Shown here piece after piece: positions 1-7,699 of a stretch of 64,000 nucleotides of DNA (the stretch's first letter is position 1; every line of letters begins with the position of its first letter). The position numbers were made by a program, and so were the translations under genes. Source of the stretch: an uncultured Lachnospiraceae bacterium (GTDB lineage Bacteria; Bacillota; Clostridia; Lachnospirales; Lachnospiraceae). Under the pieces are notes generated by a model that saw only the letters and a list, made by a program, of their open reading frames with translations, did no database searches and was not told where the DNA came from. Location: NCBI GenBank assembly GCA_947177165.1, contig CAMWTP010000031.1:1-64000 (forward strand), in the 5' to 3' direction.

Positions 1-1845
1 AATATCTACATATACGACTTGAAATTTCAATCCACACTCCCGCACAGGGAGTGACCAAGGCTGACTATGGGATCAGGGGAGATTACAAATGATTTCAATC
101 CGCACTCCCGCACAGGGAGTGACAGGACACATGAAATATCTACATATACGACTTGAAATTTCAATCCACACTCCCGCACAGGGAGTGACAAGATAATATC
201 GCAAAGGTGCAGGGAATGATCATATTTCAATCCACACTCCCGCACAGGGAGTGACTTACAACGGCACGGTGCTGTTAACGGGAAGTATATTTCAATCCAC
301 ACTCCCGCACAGGGAGTGACCCATGACTATGTCCGCGGTGAACTTTCCTCCCCTATTTCAATCCACACTCCCGCACAGGGAGTGACGCAGTCCATGTACC
401 ATTCTGCGTAATGTCAAGGCTATTTCAATCCACACTCCCGCACAGGGAGTGACGAGCAGTTTTCATGTTCTTGACACACGGCGTATCATTTCAATCCACA
501 CTCCCGCACAGGGAGTGACCGGACGATGTGCGGGAGGACGATGACACGTACAAATTTCAATCCACACTCCCGCACAGGGAGTGACCCATGACTATGTCCG
601 CGGTGAACTTTCCTCCCCTATTTCAATCCACACTCCCGCACAGGGAGTGACGCAGTCCATGTACCATTCTGCGTAATGTCAAGGCTATTTCAATCCACAC
701 TCCCGCACAGGGAGTGACTGAGACGGCTTCTGACGGTAGCAATCAGGATCTGATTTCAATCCACACTCCCGCACAGGGAGTGACGCCAGATGACCGCATG
801 ATCATAGATCCGGAAGGTATTTCAATCCACACTCCCGCACAGGGAGTGACACCGGTTCCTGCTAATCTCTGTTACTCTATATCTATTTCAATCCACACTC
901 CCGCACAGGGAGTGACATATTTCTGATAATAAATATACTGGATGATTATGTATTTCAATCCACACTCCCGCACAGGGAGTGACGTCCGGATGATGTAAAT
1001 GAAAAGTATAAAAAATGATTTCAATCCACACTCCCGCACAGGGAGTGACGTATGTGTGTCAATATATTTTGTTGGTATTTTTAAATTTCAATCCACACTC
1101 CCGCACAGGGAGTGACCATGGTTTGGTCGGGCTTTGGGAAACAAACAAGAATTTCAATCCACACTCCCGCACAGGGAGTGACAGGTCTAAAAACTTTGCA
1201 ACTATTGTCTATCCTATTTCAATCCACACTCCCGCACAGGGAGTGACTGTTTTGACGCTGCCTGCTGGCTCTTGCCCTCACCATTTCAATCCACACTCCC
1301 GCACAGGGAGTGACGGAGCAGAGGAAGAGTCCGGGACAGGAAAAAACAATTTCAATCCACACTCCCGCACAGGGAGTGACGCTTTTCTTAACCGTTCTTT
1401 TGCTTTCTTAATCATTTCAATCCACACTCCCGCACAGGGAGTGACTCGGGGGAAACCTCGGAGGTAAAGCTTGGAAAGAATTTCAATCCACACTCCCGCA
1501 CAGGGAGTGACCCTGCACGTTGGTTCCGGCTCCCATCTTCTGTGTGATTTCAATCCACACTCCCGCACAGGGAGTGACCACTGTCGCTTTCATTCTTGTC
1601 CCCATCCTCTCTTATTTCAATCCACACTCCCGCACAGGGAGTGACGCACTGGTACGGTGAAAGTATCCCGTTCAGTTCAAATTTCAATCCACACTCCCGC
1701 ACAGGGAGTGACACTTTGTTTACCTTCGTTTCAAAACGGATATTATTATTTCAATCCACACTCCCGCACAGGGAGTGACTCAGAAAGCGCAATAAACCTA
1801 ACCCCGCGTTCCGATTTCAATCCACACTCCCGCACAGGGAGTGAC
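1..1845 (-). CRISPR. Type I-C CRISPR array, 28 repeats, left end outside the window
   Basis: The array has twenty-eight 32-bp repeats, the first at 24-55 and the last at 1814-1845. On the plus strand each begins ATTTCAATCC and ends GGGAGTGAC. There are 27 full spacers of 33-36 bp and a 23-bp partial spacer at the window edge. Read on the minus strand, the repeat begins GTCACTCCC and ends GGATTGAAAT, the usual type I-C crRNA orientation. Its CACTCCC and GGGAGTG arms form a 7-bp stem around TGTGC. The cas genes and leader lie on the right, so the newest spacers should be near 1800 and the oldest near 1. The repeat at 92-123 carries an A-to-G change (TCCGCACTCCC), as expected at the leader-distal end. 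Several spacers are duplicated (see findings). Open frames inside the array are artefacts of the repeats. Confidence 0.98.
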
Positions 1846-2009
1846 GGCAAAAATCACATATTTTCATAAAATACGGACTTTTATATAAGCAATACTAACA
1901 ATTCCCAGCATCACTTATTCTCTTTTTACATGACATCCACTATATTTTGTCACTTATTTCTGGTGCGAACCTTCTTGGTAATTTATGTGAGCTTACCGTT
2001 CGCACCGCG
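1846..2009 (-). promoter_or_regulatory. CRISPR leader
   Basis: This AT-rich, non-coding stretch lies between the cas2 stop and the first repeat and is the expected leader, holding the pre-crRNA promoter and the integration signal. A 9-bp inverted repeat, GGTGCGAAC (1962-1970) and GTTCGCACC (1998-2006), encloses an inner pair, GGTAA (1977-1981) and TTACC (1993-1997). It could be a leader anchoring element or a hairpin ending the cas transcript. The role is inference from position. Confidence 0.75.
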
Positions 2010-2300
2010 CTATATCATTAAAGTCCCTTCAGCATCATAGGAAGTTTTTGTTCCAAAGTGCTCAACCTTCGTCTGGTATTTGTTGCCTAGATAATAAAAT
2101 CTAAGGCTGTCCTCCTTCTCGTTAATCAGTGACACCAGACGATCTTTTAGCAACAATAACTGGGAAGCATCCAGAATACACTCAAATACAGAGTTTTGGA
2201 CACGCTGTCCATAATTCACACATTCTTTTGCGACTTTTCGCAGGCGAGATTTTCCAGCCGCATCCTGAGTCGCTACATCATATGTAATCAACACTAACAA
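2010..2300 (-). CDS. cas2: Cas2 (type I-C)
   Basis: This is the small adaptation protein that, with Cas1, forms the spacer integrase. The product of 96 residues begins LVLITYDV after the start, the ferredoxin-fold beta-1 strand carrying the conserved Asp, and contains the family motifs CVNYGQRVQNSVFEC and RFYYLG. A TTG start at 2300 is chosen because AGGTG lies about 5 nt upstream and because I-C Cas2 proteins start at this point. The in-frame ATG at 2318 lies in a duplicated piece of the cas1 end, so it is probably accidental; using it would add six residues. The gene is last in the cas operon and adjoins the leader. Confidence 0.95.
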   Translation of the reverse strand: MLVLITYDVATQDAAGKSRLRKVAKECVNYGQRVQNSVFECILDASQLLLLKDRLVSLINEKEDSLRFYYLGNKYQTKVEHFGTKTSYDAEGTLMI

Positions 2301-2305
2301 TTCAA

Positions 2306-2416
2306 CACCTACTTTCATAAAAATGGCGGATACTCGTCAATATCCCTAACTGTCTGTGATGACAATGGTATGGTTAGCACCTACTTCCATAAAAACGGCG
2401 GATACTCGTCAATATC
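2306..2416. repeat. 72-bp-period duplication at the cas1/cas2 junction
   Basis: Bases 2306-2344 and 2378-2416 match at 37 of 39 positions, offset by exactly 72 bp. The right copy is the 3' end of cas1, including its last codons and stop. The left copy is non-coding, sits just before cas2 and supplies its Shine-Dalgarno (AGTAGGTG). The 33 bp between copies resembles the cas2 start only weakly. Confidence 0.9.
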
Positions 2417-3412
2417 GCCACGAATTGTCCGGGCAAGCAGTAACGCCTGTACATAAGGAACCAGTCCCCACTCAATTTTTTCTTTTAAATAGGGGTGTGT
2501 AATTGTTTCTTTTTTATGATTCTGCCATGCATTGAAAAATACTTTTTGGCCATCATCGTTTAAGAGTACCGCGCTGTCTTTCTGTTTTTCGAAATGAGAC
2601 GCCTGAACTGCTTTTGTATTGATCAGCGTCAATATGAAACGATCTGCCAATACAGGACGCAGCTCTTCCATCAAATCTAACGCCAGCGAGGTCCGCCCTG
2701 GCCTGTCACCATGCATAAAGCCAACATAGGGATCTAATCCGACACTTGACAAAGCATTCGCACAATCTCCCGCAAGAACTGTATATGCAAAGGATAAAAT
2801 TGCATTGATGTTGTCAAGCGGCGGTCTGCGGTTTCTTTTGGTAAATGCAAAATCCTCTTTCTGGTTTAATATCATATCATTCAATATGGAAAAATATTGT
2901 TCTGCTGCCTTTCCCTCGATTCCCCGCAGTTCATCAAGCCCAACGGCGCTGTCAATCTTAGGCAGTGTCTCATACAAGATACCGGATACCTGCTTAAGTT
3001 TCTCAGCATCCACGCGGTGTGCATGGTCACGCAGCGTCCGCTCTATACTCCACCTGCTGTTATAAACTTTCCCGACAATCATATTTTTCGCATAAGCAAC
3101 ACTTCGATTATCATCATCCGAAATGCGATACTGCTCCTTTCGCAGCAACACATTTCCATACTCTTTTCCGACAACCCTGGCCAGAAATGTGCCCCGCGGG
3201 GAAAAGAAACTCATTCCGATTTTCCGCTCTGCACAGGCACCCATCAATGCCGGCGTTGCACCCTTGTATGTAAAGCATATAATGTTTTCCAATGTGTGGA
3301 GCGGAAATCTTCCAAGTGTCTTTTCGCCATTCTGGATCACAATATTTTCGCCCTCAAGCGTCAAATAACAACTATCTGTCATAACATATAACGTGTTCAG
3401 TAGTTTTCGCAC
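2381..3412 (-). CDS. cas1: Cas1 (type I-C integrase)
   Basis: Cas1 is the metal-dependent integrase that inserts new spacers at the leader end. The product has 343 residues, the usual size for subtype I-C. The N-terminal beta domain is followed by the alpha-helical catalytic domain. The likely metal ligands are Glu166 in RGIEGKAAEQYF, His234 in GFMHGDRPGR and an acidic residue in the LDLMEELRP segment just after it. The start is GTG with GGAGG 6 nt upstream; an ATG one base away is out of frame. The C-terminus ends FLWK, and its coding sequence is duplicated just downstream. It lies between cas4 and cas2, the standard I-C order. Confidence 0.97.
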   Translation of the reverse strand: MRKLLNTLYVMTDSCYLTLEGENIVIQNGEKTLGRFPLHTLENIICFTYKGATPALMGACAERKIGMSFFSPRGTFLARVVGKEYGNVLLRKEQYRISDDDNRSVAYAKNMIVGKVYNSRWSIERTLRDHAHRVDAEKLKQVSGILYETLPKIDSAVGLDELRGIEGKAAEQYFSILNDMILNQKEDFAFTKRNRRPPLDNINAILSFAYTVLAGDCANALSSVGLDPYVGFMHGDRPGRTSLALDLMEELRPVLADRFILTLINTKAVQASHFEKQKDSAVLLNDDGQKVFFNAWQNHKKETITHPYLKEKIEWGLVPYVQALLLARTIRGDIDEYPPFLWK

Positions 3413-3436
3413 ATTGATCCTCCTCGCATCACATCA

Positions 3437-4105
3437 TCACAAATCCTTTGTTTTGATACCCTGCTCAATATATTCCCTCACGTTCATTGCCTTTTGCAGT
3501 CTGGGAACACACAGATTTTCCAGTGAGCACGCCTTGCACTGTTTCGTGGGCTTCACATTGGGCGTATGTCCTCTTTTCATTAGTTCATGCATTTCCTGAG
3601 CCATCTTTTTCACCTCTGCCCGCAAGGCATCTGTAAACGCTACATGACTCCGCCTTCTTTTTTCTCCATAATACAGATATCCCTCAGGTATGCCTGTCTG
3701 GAACATTTCTTCCAGACAGACTGCCTGCGCGCAAAGCTGCAGCTCATCCGCGTTGTGCTCTTTGGGTGCCCCATGCTTGTACTCGATCGGCACCGGATTC
3801 CATTTTCCATCATATCCAAACAGCACAATGCCATTTTCGTTTTCGTGGAACTCAACAACATCACACTGTCCGCTCAATCCGAGCTCATGGGAGGAAATGC
3901 GTAGTCCCCTGACAATCAGAAGATTTCCCCTTTTCTCAAAAGAACCCTCATCATGTGCTTTCTTATGCATGAGCTCACCCGCCGTTGTGCGATAATTCTC
4001 TGCCCATTGCTGCTCAATATGTATCATTGCCCACTGACGCCTGCAGAATGCAAAGTGCTGAATACCTGAGAGCATCAGGTAATCTTCTTCAGCGTACATG
4101 ATCAA
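3437..4105 (-). CDS. cas4: Cas4 RecB-like nuclease (type I-C)
   Basis: Cas4 is an iron-sulfur exonuclease that trims prespacers and selects those with a correct PAM for Cas1-Cas2. The product has about 222 residues. Cys21 in FAFCRRQW and the C-terminal cluster QCKACSLENLC supply the four cysteines of the Fe-S site. The RecB-type nuclease core shows the Asp of SGQCDVVEF and the ExK pair of PIEYKHG. Its start overlaps the cas7 stop by 4 nt (ATGA), which indicates translational coupling. A second ATG two codons in is also possible. Confidence 0.96.
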   Translation of the reverse strand: MIMYAEEDYLMLSGIQHFAFCRRQWAMIHIEQQWAENYRTTAGELMHKKAHDEGSFEKRGNLLIVRGLRISSHELGLSGQCDVVEFHENENGIVLFGYDGKWNPVPIEYKHGAPKEHNADELQLCAQAVCLEEMFQTGIPEGYLYYGEKRRRSHVAFTDALRAEVKKMAQEMHELMKRGHTPNVKPTKQCKACSLENLCVPRLQKAMNVREYIEQGIKTKDL

Positions 4106-4953
4106 ATCCCCTCTATCTCTTCTACCTCTAATCCCGGCAATGAATTCAATGTTATCTCATAATCCTCAAATTCTTTCGGGTCATCGATTTTTGCCGATAT
4201 CTCCAAAAGCTTGTGAACTTTTGCCGATGAATACTGCCCCATTGGACAATTGTGTCTCCACCAAAACAGCCTGCACACTTCCATGCTGCCGTCTGGCCTT
4301 GCAGAGGAGGTGTCATTTACGAACAGAGTGCGCAGTGCCTCCTTGATCTTCTCTGCATCCGCATCACTAAAGCCTGTCTTTTGGGCAAGCTGATGATTCA
4401 TACTGCCTTTTATAACATATAAAGCCGAATATACCTTATGTTTCATTCCCATTGTATCTGAAGACTTCTTGCCATCCTTCGCTGTTTCGCTGTTAACACT
4501 TTTGGTTATCTGCATACTGTCTATCGATATCGGCAGTACGCTAAATGCAGAATGAATGGATACGGGTCCCCTGACACCGACGGAAACGCTGTCATCCTTA
4601 AACGCAAATACCTGCCCAAAGCTGCGGACATCCATCCATGTCTCACACGCCGCTTTCGCGTATGCATCTTTGTCTTTATCTTTTAATGCCTTTTGCATAA
4701 CTGCATTCTTTTTAGCCCTTTCCGCAAGACTTTTCGCTTCATCATCTGAACGGTCATCGCTCTGCACGAAAATATTTTCGCCCATATCCTGCAGTCTGTT
4801 CCTGATTTTGCGCTTAATGCACACATCTGATATCTCTCCATAGCCATCATACGTCTCACGCGGTCTGTTGCCGTTTAATGGATCGCCGTTTGGATTCGCA
4901 TTTTTTACCATCACCAATACTTCAAAATCAATTTTGTTTGTAAATTCACTCAT
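4102..4953 (-). CDS. cas7: Cas7 (Csd2), type I-C Cascade backbone
   Basis: Cas7c is the RRM-fold backbone subunit, several copies of which polymerise along the crRNA in the I-C Cascade. The product has 283 residues. The N-terminal FEVLVMVKNANPNGDPLNG stretch is diagnostic of Csd2, and the TDE-like region follows with RRETYDGYGEISDVCIKRKIR-type residues. The start is ATG with AGGAG upstream, 14 nt after cas8c. The gene overlaps cas4 by 4 nt. Length and motifs show no damage. Confidence 0.96.
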   Translation of the reverse strand: MSEFTNKIDFEVLVMVKNANPNGDPLNGNRPRETYDGYGEISDVCIKRKIRNRLQDMGENIFVQSDDRSDDEAKSLAERAKKNAVMQKALKDKDKDAYAKAACETWMDVRSFGQVFAFKDDSVSVGVRGPVSIHSAFSVLPISIDSMQITKSVNSETAKDGKKSSDTMGMKHKVYSALYVIKGSMNHQLAQKTGFSDADAEKIKEALRTLFVNDTSSARPDGSMEVCRLFWWRHNCPMGQYSSAKVHKLLEISAKIDDPKEFEDYEITLNSLPGLEVEEIEGI

Positions 4954-4967
4954 ACTTCTTATCTCCT

Positions 4968-6875
4968 TTACTGTTCTTTTTTCTGAAAGGCCTGTTTCAT
5001 AGTTTCCATCTGCAGATAGTATCCTGGCAGATACATCTCTGACAATGCCGCATTGCTATACCCTTCACCTGCCAGATGAAGCATTATTTCACCAGTCCAC
5101 TCCTCAAATTTCTTCAACTCATAATCAGATAATTTTTTCTCATAGGGCACCAAATTCTGCTTGATTGTCTTTAGCGTCTTGGCTGGTCTGCTGCTGTACG
5201 CATTCCAATAGCGTTTTGCATTCGTGGTACGCCTCTCTTTCACCTTTCCATTCTCATCGTACTCAAACATAGCCCGCTGTTCCATATAATCATACACGGC
5301 CAGCAGCCTTCCAAATAATACATTCCGGTCATCCATATTATCATTTAGAAAATTATCCATTGCTTTCCCCCTCATTTCATATTTATATCGAATCATTGCG
5401 CAGGCAACGCACAGTACATCGTTATGCCACACAAAGTCACTCATTGACAGTGGCATAGACGCACGCCTCACAGATGCCCTGATGATATCTTCCGGGATTT
5501 CTATCCCCTTTTTCGTTATACAGGGCAATAGCCGTTTTACTGTACTTCTGAGCAGCTTGCTGTCCGCTTCCATCCATTCCGACCGCTGCGTGCCAAACGC
5601 TGCAAGCGCCATATCCCTGGGCGACGGCGTGCATTCGCAGGTAACGCGCTTCTTATCTTCGCCTGCCTTTCCCACATTCACGGTCCGGCGCCATTTACAG
5701 TGCTGCTGCCAGTTCAGTATCGCATCCATGTATTGTCTGGCTCCCATCTCATCATAATATACTACCGAAAGCCGTCCCGTTGTGGCCGCCTCGAGTGCAA
5801 TTACAGCTGCCCTGTCATCTTCTCTAAACTTTCCAGCATATCCATTTACTGCATTGTTAAATTGTTCTGCAAAATATTTTCCAGTGTCACTTTTATTGAT
5901 ATTGCTTGTGTCAAGAGAATCCCAAATATCAAAATCATCGATGTCACAGCAGGCATTGATCGAATCTTTCATGATATCCGGCACCTGCACATCCCTGTTT
6001 ACAATCCATGTGACAATTGCGCAGTCATCCCTTGTATACCCCTGTTTCTGAATCAGCCATCTGAGCGCGTTATGTGCCTTTTGTGACGTGTCATATCCGA
6101 CTGAGACTGCCTGTTCTTTTGAAATAAACCTTCCGCGATATGTAAAGCCCGATTCATCATTTCCTGAAATCAGCTTTGCCTTATCACCGCTGTTGCGTAT
6201 CTTGGAGGGGTGCTTGTCAGAACATGACTCTGTTTTTCCCGATACATAACACAATTTTTTCCCGCCCTCTCTTTGTTGATAGTACTCGCCATACCGGTTA
6301 TACAGCTCTTGATTCTTCCACACTTCTGGAATGTCTGTTCCATAAACAACAAACCTCACAGCAGCTCCCGTCTGACCTAAGCCCTGTAGTTTCGTACGAT
6401 CTGTAAGCTTACCATTGTCATCCAGCTCCAATGTTTTACCTGATAGCAAATCCTGTATCAGTGATTTCTTAGCCAGGTATTTATAGATCGCCTGCACTGC
6501 CAAATGTGTATACTCAGACTCTGCCCAGTCCCGCAGCTGCTCCATATAAGCTTCATAATAACTCTCTTTATTGTCACCTGTATATGTTGTGTAATCTCCT
6601 GCGATATAACAGAGCTTGTCACATAATGGATGCGGAAAATTCCCATTCCCTCTGGCGGCTGAGTCTTCCGTCACCGGAATGATCGTGACTGCATCATTGC
6701 CCTTTTCAAGCTTTTTCGAATCAATGAAATTCCCATTCCCGTCAATAATAACTTCGATCTGGGCATTAAACGTAGAGTGGGAAATCGGCAGCAATACCGC
6801 CTGGTCATTCTTAACTACTCCTGCCAATTTAGCATGGACATCATATGTGTCAGCCAATGTCTTTAACCATGCCAA
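4968..6875 (-). CDS. cas8c: Cas8c (Csd1), type I-C large subunit
   Basis: Cas8c is the large Cascade subunit that reads the PAM and helps open the target DNA. In I-C an internal start in the gene often also yields the Cas11 small subunit. The product has about 635 residues. The chosen start is TTG at 6875 (product [12 protein letters not shown]), because GGGAGG lies 8 nt upstream and Csd1 proteins normally open with a short M-x-W-L leader. An upstream in-frame TTG at 6893 lies on the wrong side of that Shine-Dalgarno. The start overlaps the cas5 3' end by 26 nt. The order cas5-cas8c-cas7 is canonical. Confidence 0.94.
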   Translation of the reverse strand: MAWLKTLADTYDVHAKLAGVVKNDQAVLLPISHSTFNAQIEVIIDGNGNFIDSKKLEKGNDAVTIIPVTEDSAARGNGNFPHPLCDKLCYIAGDYTTYTGDNKESYYEAYMEQLRDWAESEYTHLAVQAIYKYLAKKSLIQDLLSGKTLELDDNGKLTDRTKLQGLGQTGAAVRFVVYGTDIPEVWKNQELYNRYGEYYQQREGGKKLCYVSGKTESCSDKHPSKIRNSGDKAKLISGNDESGFTYRGRFISKEQAVSVGYDTSQKAHNALRWLIQKQGYTRDDCAIVTWIVNRDVQVPDIMKDSINACCDIDDFDIWDSLDTSNINKSDTGKYFAEQFNNAVNGYAGKFREDDRAAVIALEAATTGRLSVVYYDEMGARQYMDAILNWQQHCKWRRTVNVGKAGEDKKRVTCECTPSPRDMALAAFGTQRSEWMEADSKLLRSTVKRLLPCITKKGIEIPEDIIRASVRRASMPLSMSDFVWHNDVLCVACAMIRYKYEMRGKAMDNFLNDNMDDRNVLFGRLLAVYDYMEQRAMFEYDENGKVKERRTTNAKRYWNAYSSRPAKTLKTIKQNLVPYEKKLSDYELKKFEEWTGEIMLHLAGEGYSNAALSEMYLPGYYLQMETMKQAFQKKEQ

Positions 6876-7596
6876 ACATGTCACCTCCCTCAAACTCCTC
6901 TAACCCGGTAAAATTCTTTTCAAATAGAAACTGTTTCTGCTTTGCATCCTGTAATACACGCCTAATCTCACACTGCTCAGGGCGCGGAAAATGAATGACT
7001 CCATTTTCCATCTGTGCATTCCAGAGCCGTACTGTCAGATGACCCTTTTCTTCCTCTCTGACAGCCTCATCCGGATAAGTAATCCCATGTACCATGATGC
7101 CAAATGACAGATTTGTCTTATCATATGCCCCCTCGCCCTCTTCAAAGGAACACGGCTCTACGTATCCCTGACACTCTCTTGTACCCAGGAAAATGTCCCT
7201 TCTTCCTCCTCTCTCAACCATTCTCCTCGCAATGTCGTAATGTTTGTGTTCATTTCTGTCATGCGCTAAATCCTCTCGGTTTTCATTCCATTCGAAGTGC
7301 GCCCTAACCCGATATTCCACATTGCGCAGATAGGTGTAGTACGATAAATCGTTTCCGCCACTGTATCTGATTGGTCTGATGCCCTTCGATTCCGTCTGTA
7401 TCAGATTCATGATGCGGCACTCGTCAATCACCCACATGATTGTAGGCTTCCAATAGATCGATTCCGTTATCCCTTTCAAAGCCTGATACGTGGGTATCTG
7501 ATACGTGCACTTCTCGCCGCCAGTCTTCGACAGCGGGTCTGTAAATAATGCATACCTGCCAAATACACTGTACTCAATCACATTTGGTTTTTCCAT
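6850..7596 (-). CDS. cas5: Cas5d, type I-C crRNA-processing subunit
   Basis: In subtype I-C, which lacks Cas6, Cas5d cuts the pre-crRNA within each repeat and caps the 5' handle in Cascade. The product has 248 residues. The N-terminal RRM fold opens [17 protein letters not shown]. The residues expected for the Cas5d catalytic triad are present: a Tyr in IPTYQALKG and the Lys-His pair in EHKHYD. The end overlaps the cas8c start. A 104-nt gap containing a strong hairpin separates it from cas3. Confidence 0.95.
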   Translation of the reverse strand: MEKPNVIEYSVFGRYALFTDPLSKTGGEKCTYQIPTYQALKGITESIYWKPTIMWVIDECRIMNLIQTESKGIRPIRYSGGNDLSYYTYLRNVEYRVRAHFEWNENREDLAHDRNEHKHYDIARRMVERGGRRDIFLGTRECQGYVEPCSFEEGEGAYDKTNLSFGIMVHGITYPDEAVREEEKGHLTVRLWNAQMENGVIHFPRPEQCEIRRVLQDAKQKQFLFEKNFTGLEEFEGGDMFGMVKDIG

Positions 7597-7635
7597 GTTT
7601 CACCCTCTCCTTTCTGTGTATTGAACTGTTTTGAG

Positions 7636-7681
7636 CATCTGCCGCATTTGCCTATATTTATAGGCAAATGTCCGGCAGATG
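7636..7681 (-). other. Long hairpin between cas3 and cas5
   Basis: CATCTGCC (7636-7643) pairs with GGCAGATG (7674-7681), and CATTTGCCTATA (7645-7656) pairs with TATAGGCAAATG (7659-7670). That makes a 20-bp stem with one small bulge and a 2-nt gap at the tip. There is no U-run on either side, so it is more likely an mRNA processing, stabilising or attenuation element than a classical terminator. Confidence 0.8.
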
Positions 7682-7699
7682 ATCTTAACCGTCTCTCTG

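Noticed and set aside
714-1869. Open frames on both strands within the CRISPR array (for example 714-926, 1015-1467, 1278-1568)
   Set aside because: They consist of translated repeats and spacers with recurring peptides such as ISIHTPAQGVT; not genes.
2301-2318. ATG at 2318 as the cas2 start
   Set aside because: It lies in the duplicated cas1 end, upstream of the ribosome site that serves TTG 2300, and would add six residues not typical of I-C Cas2.
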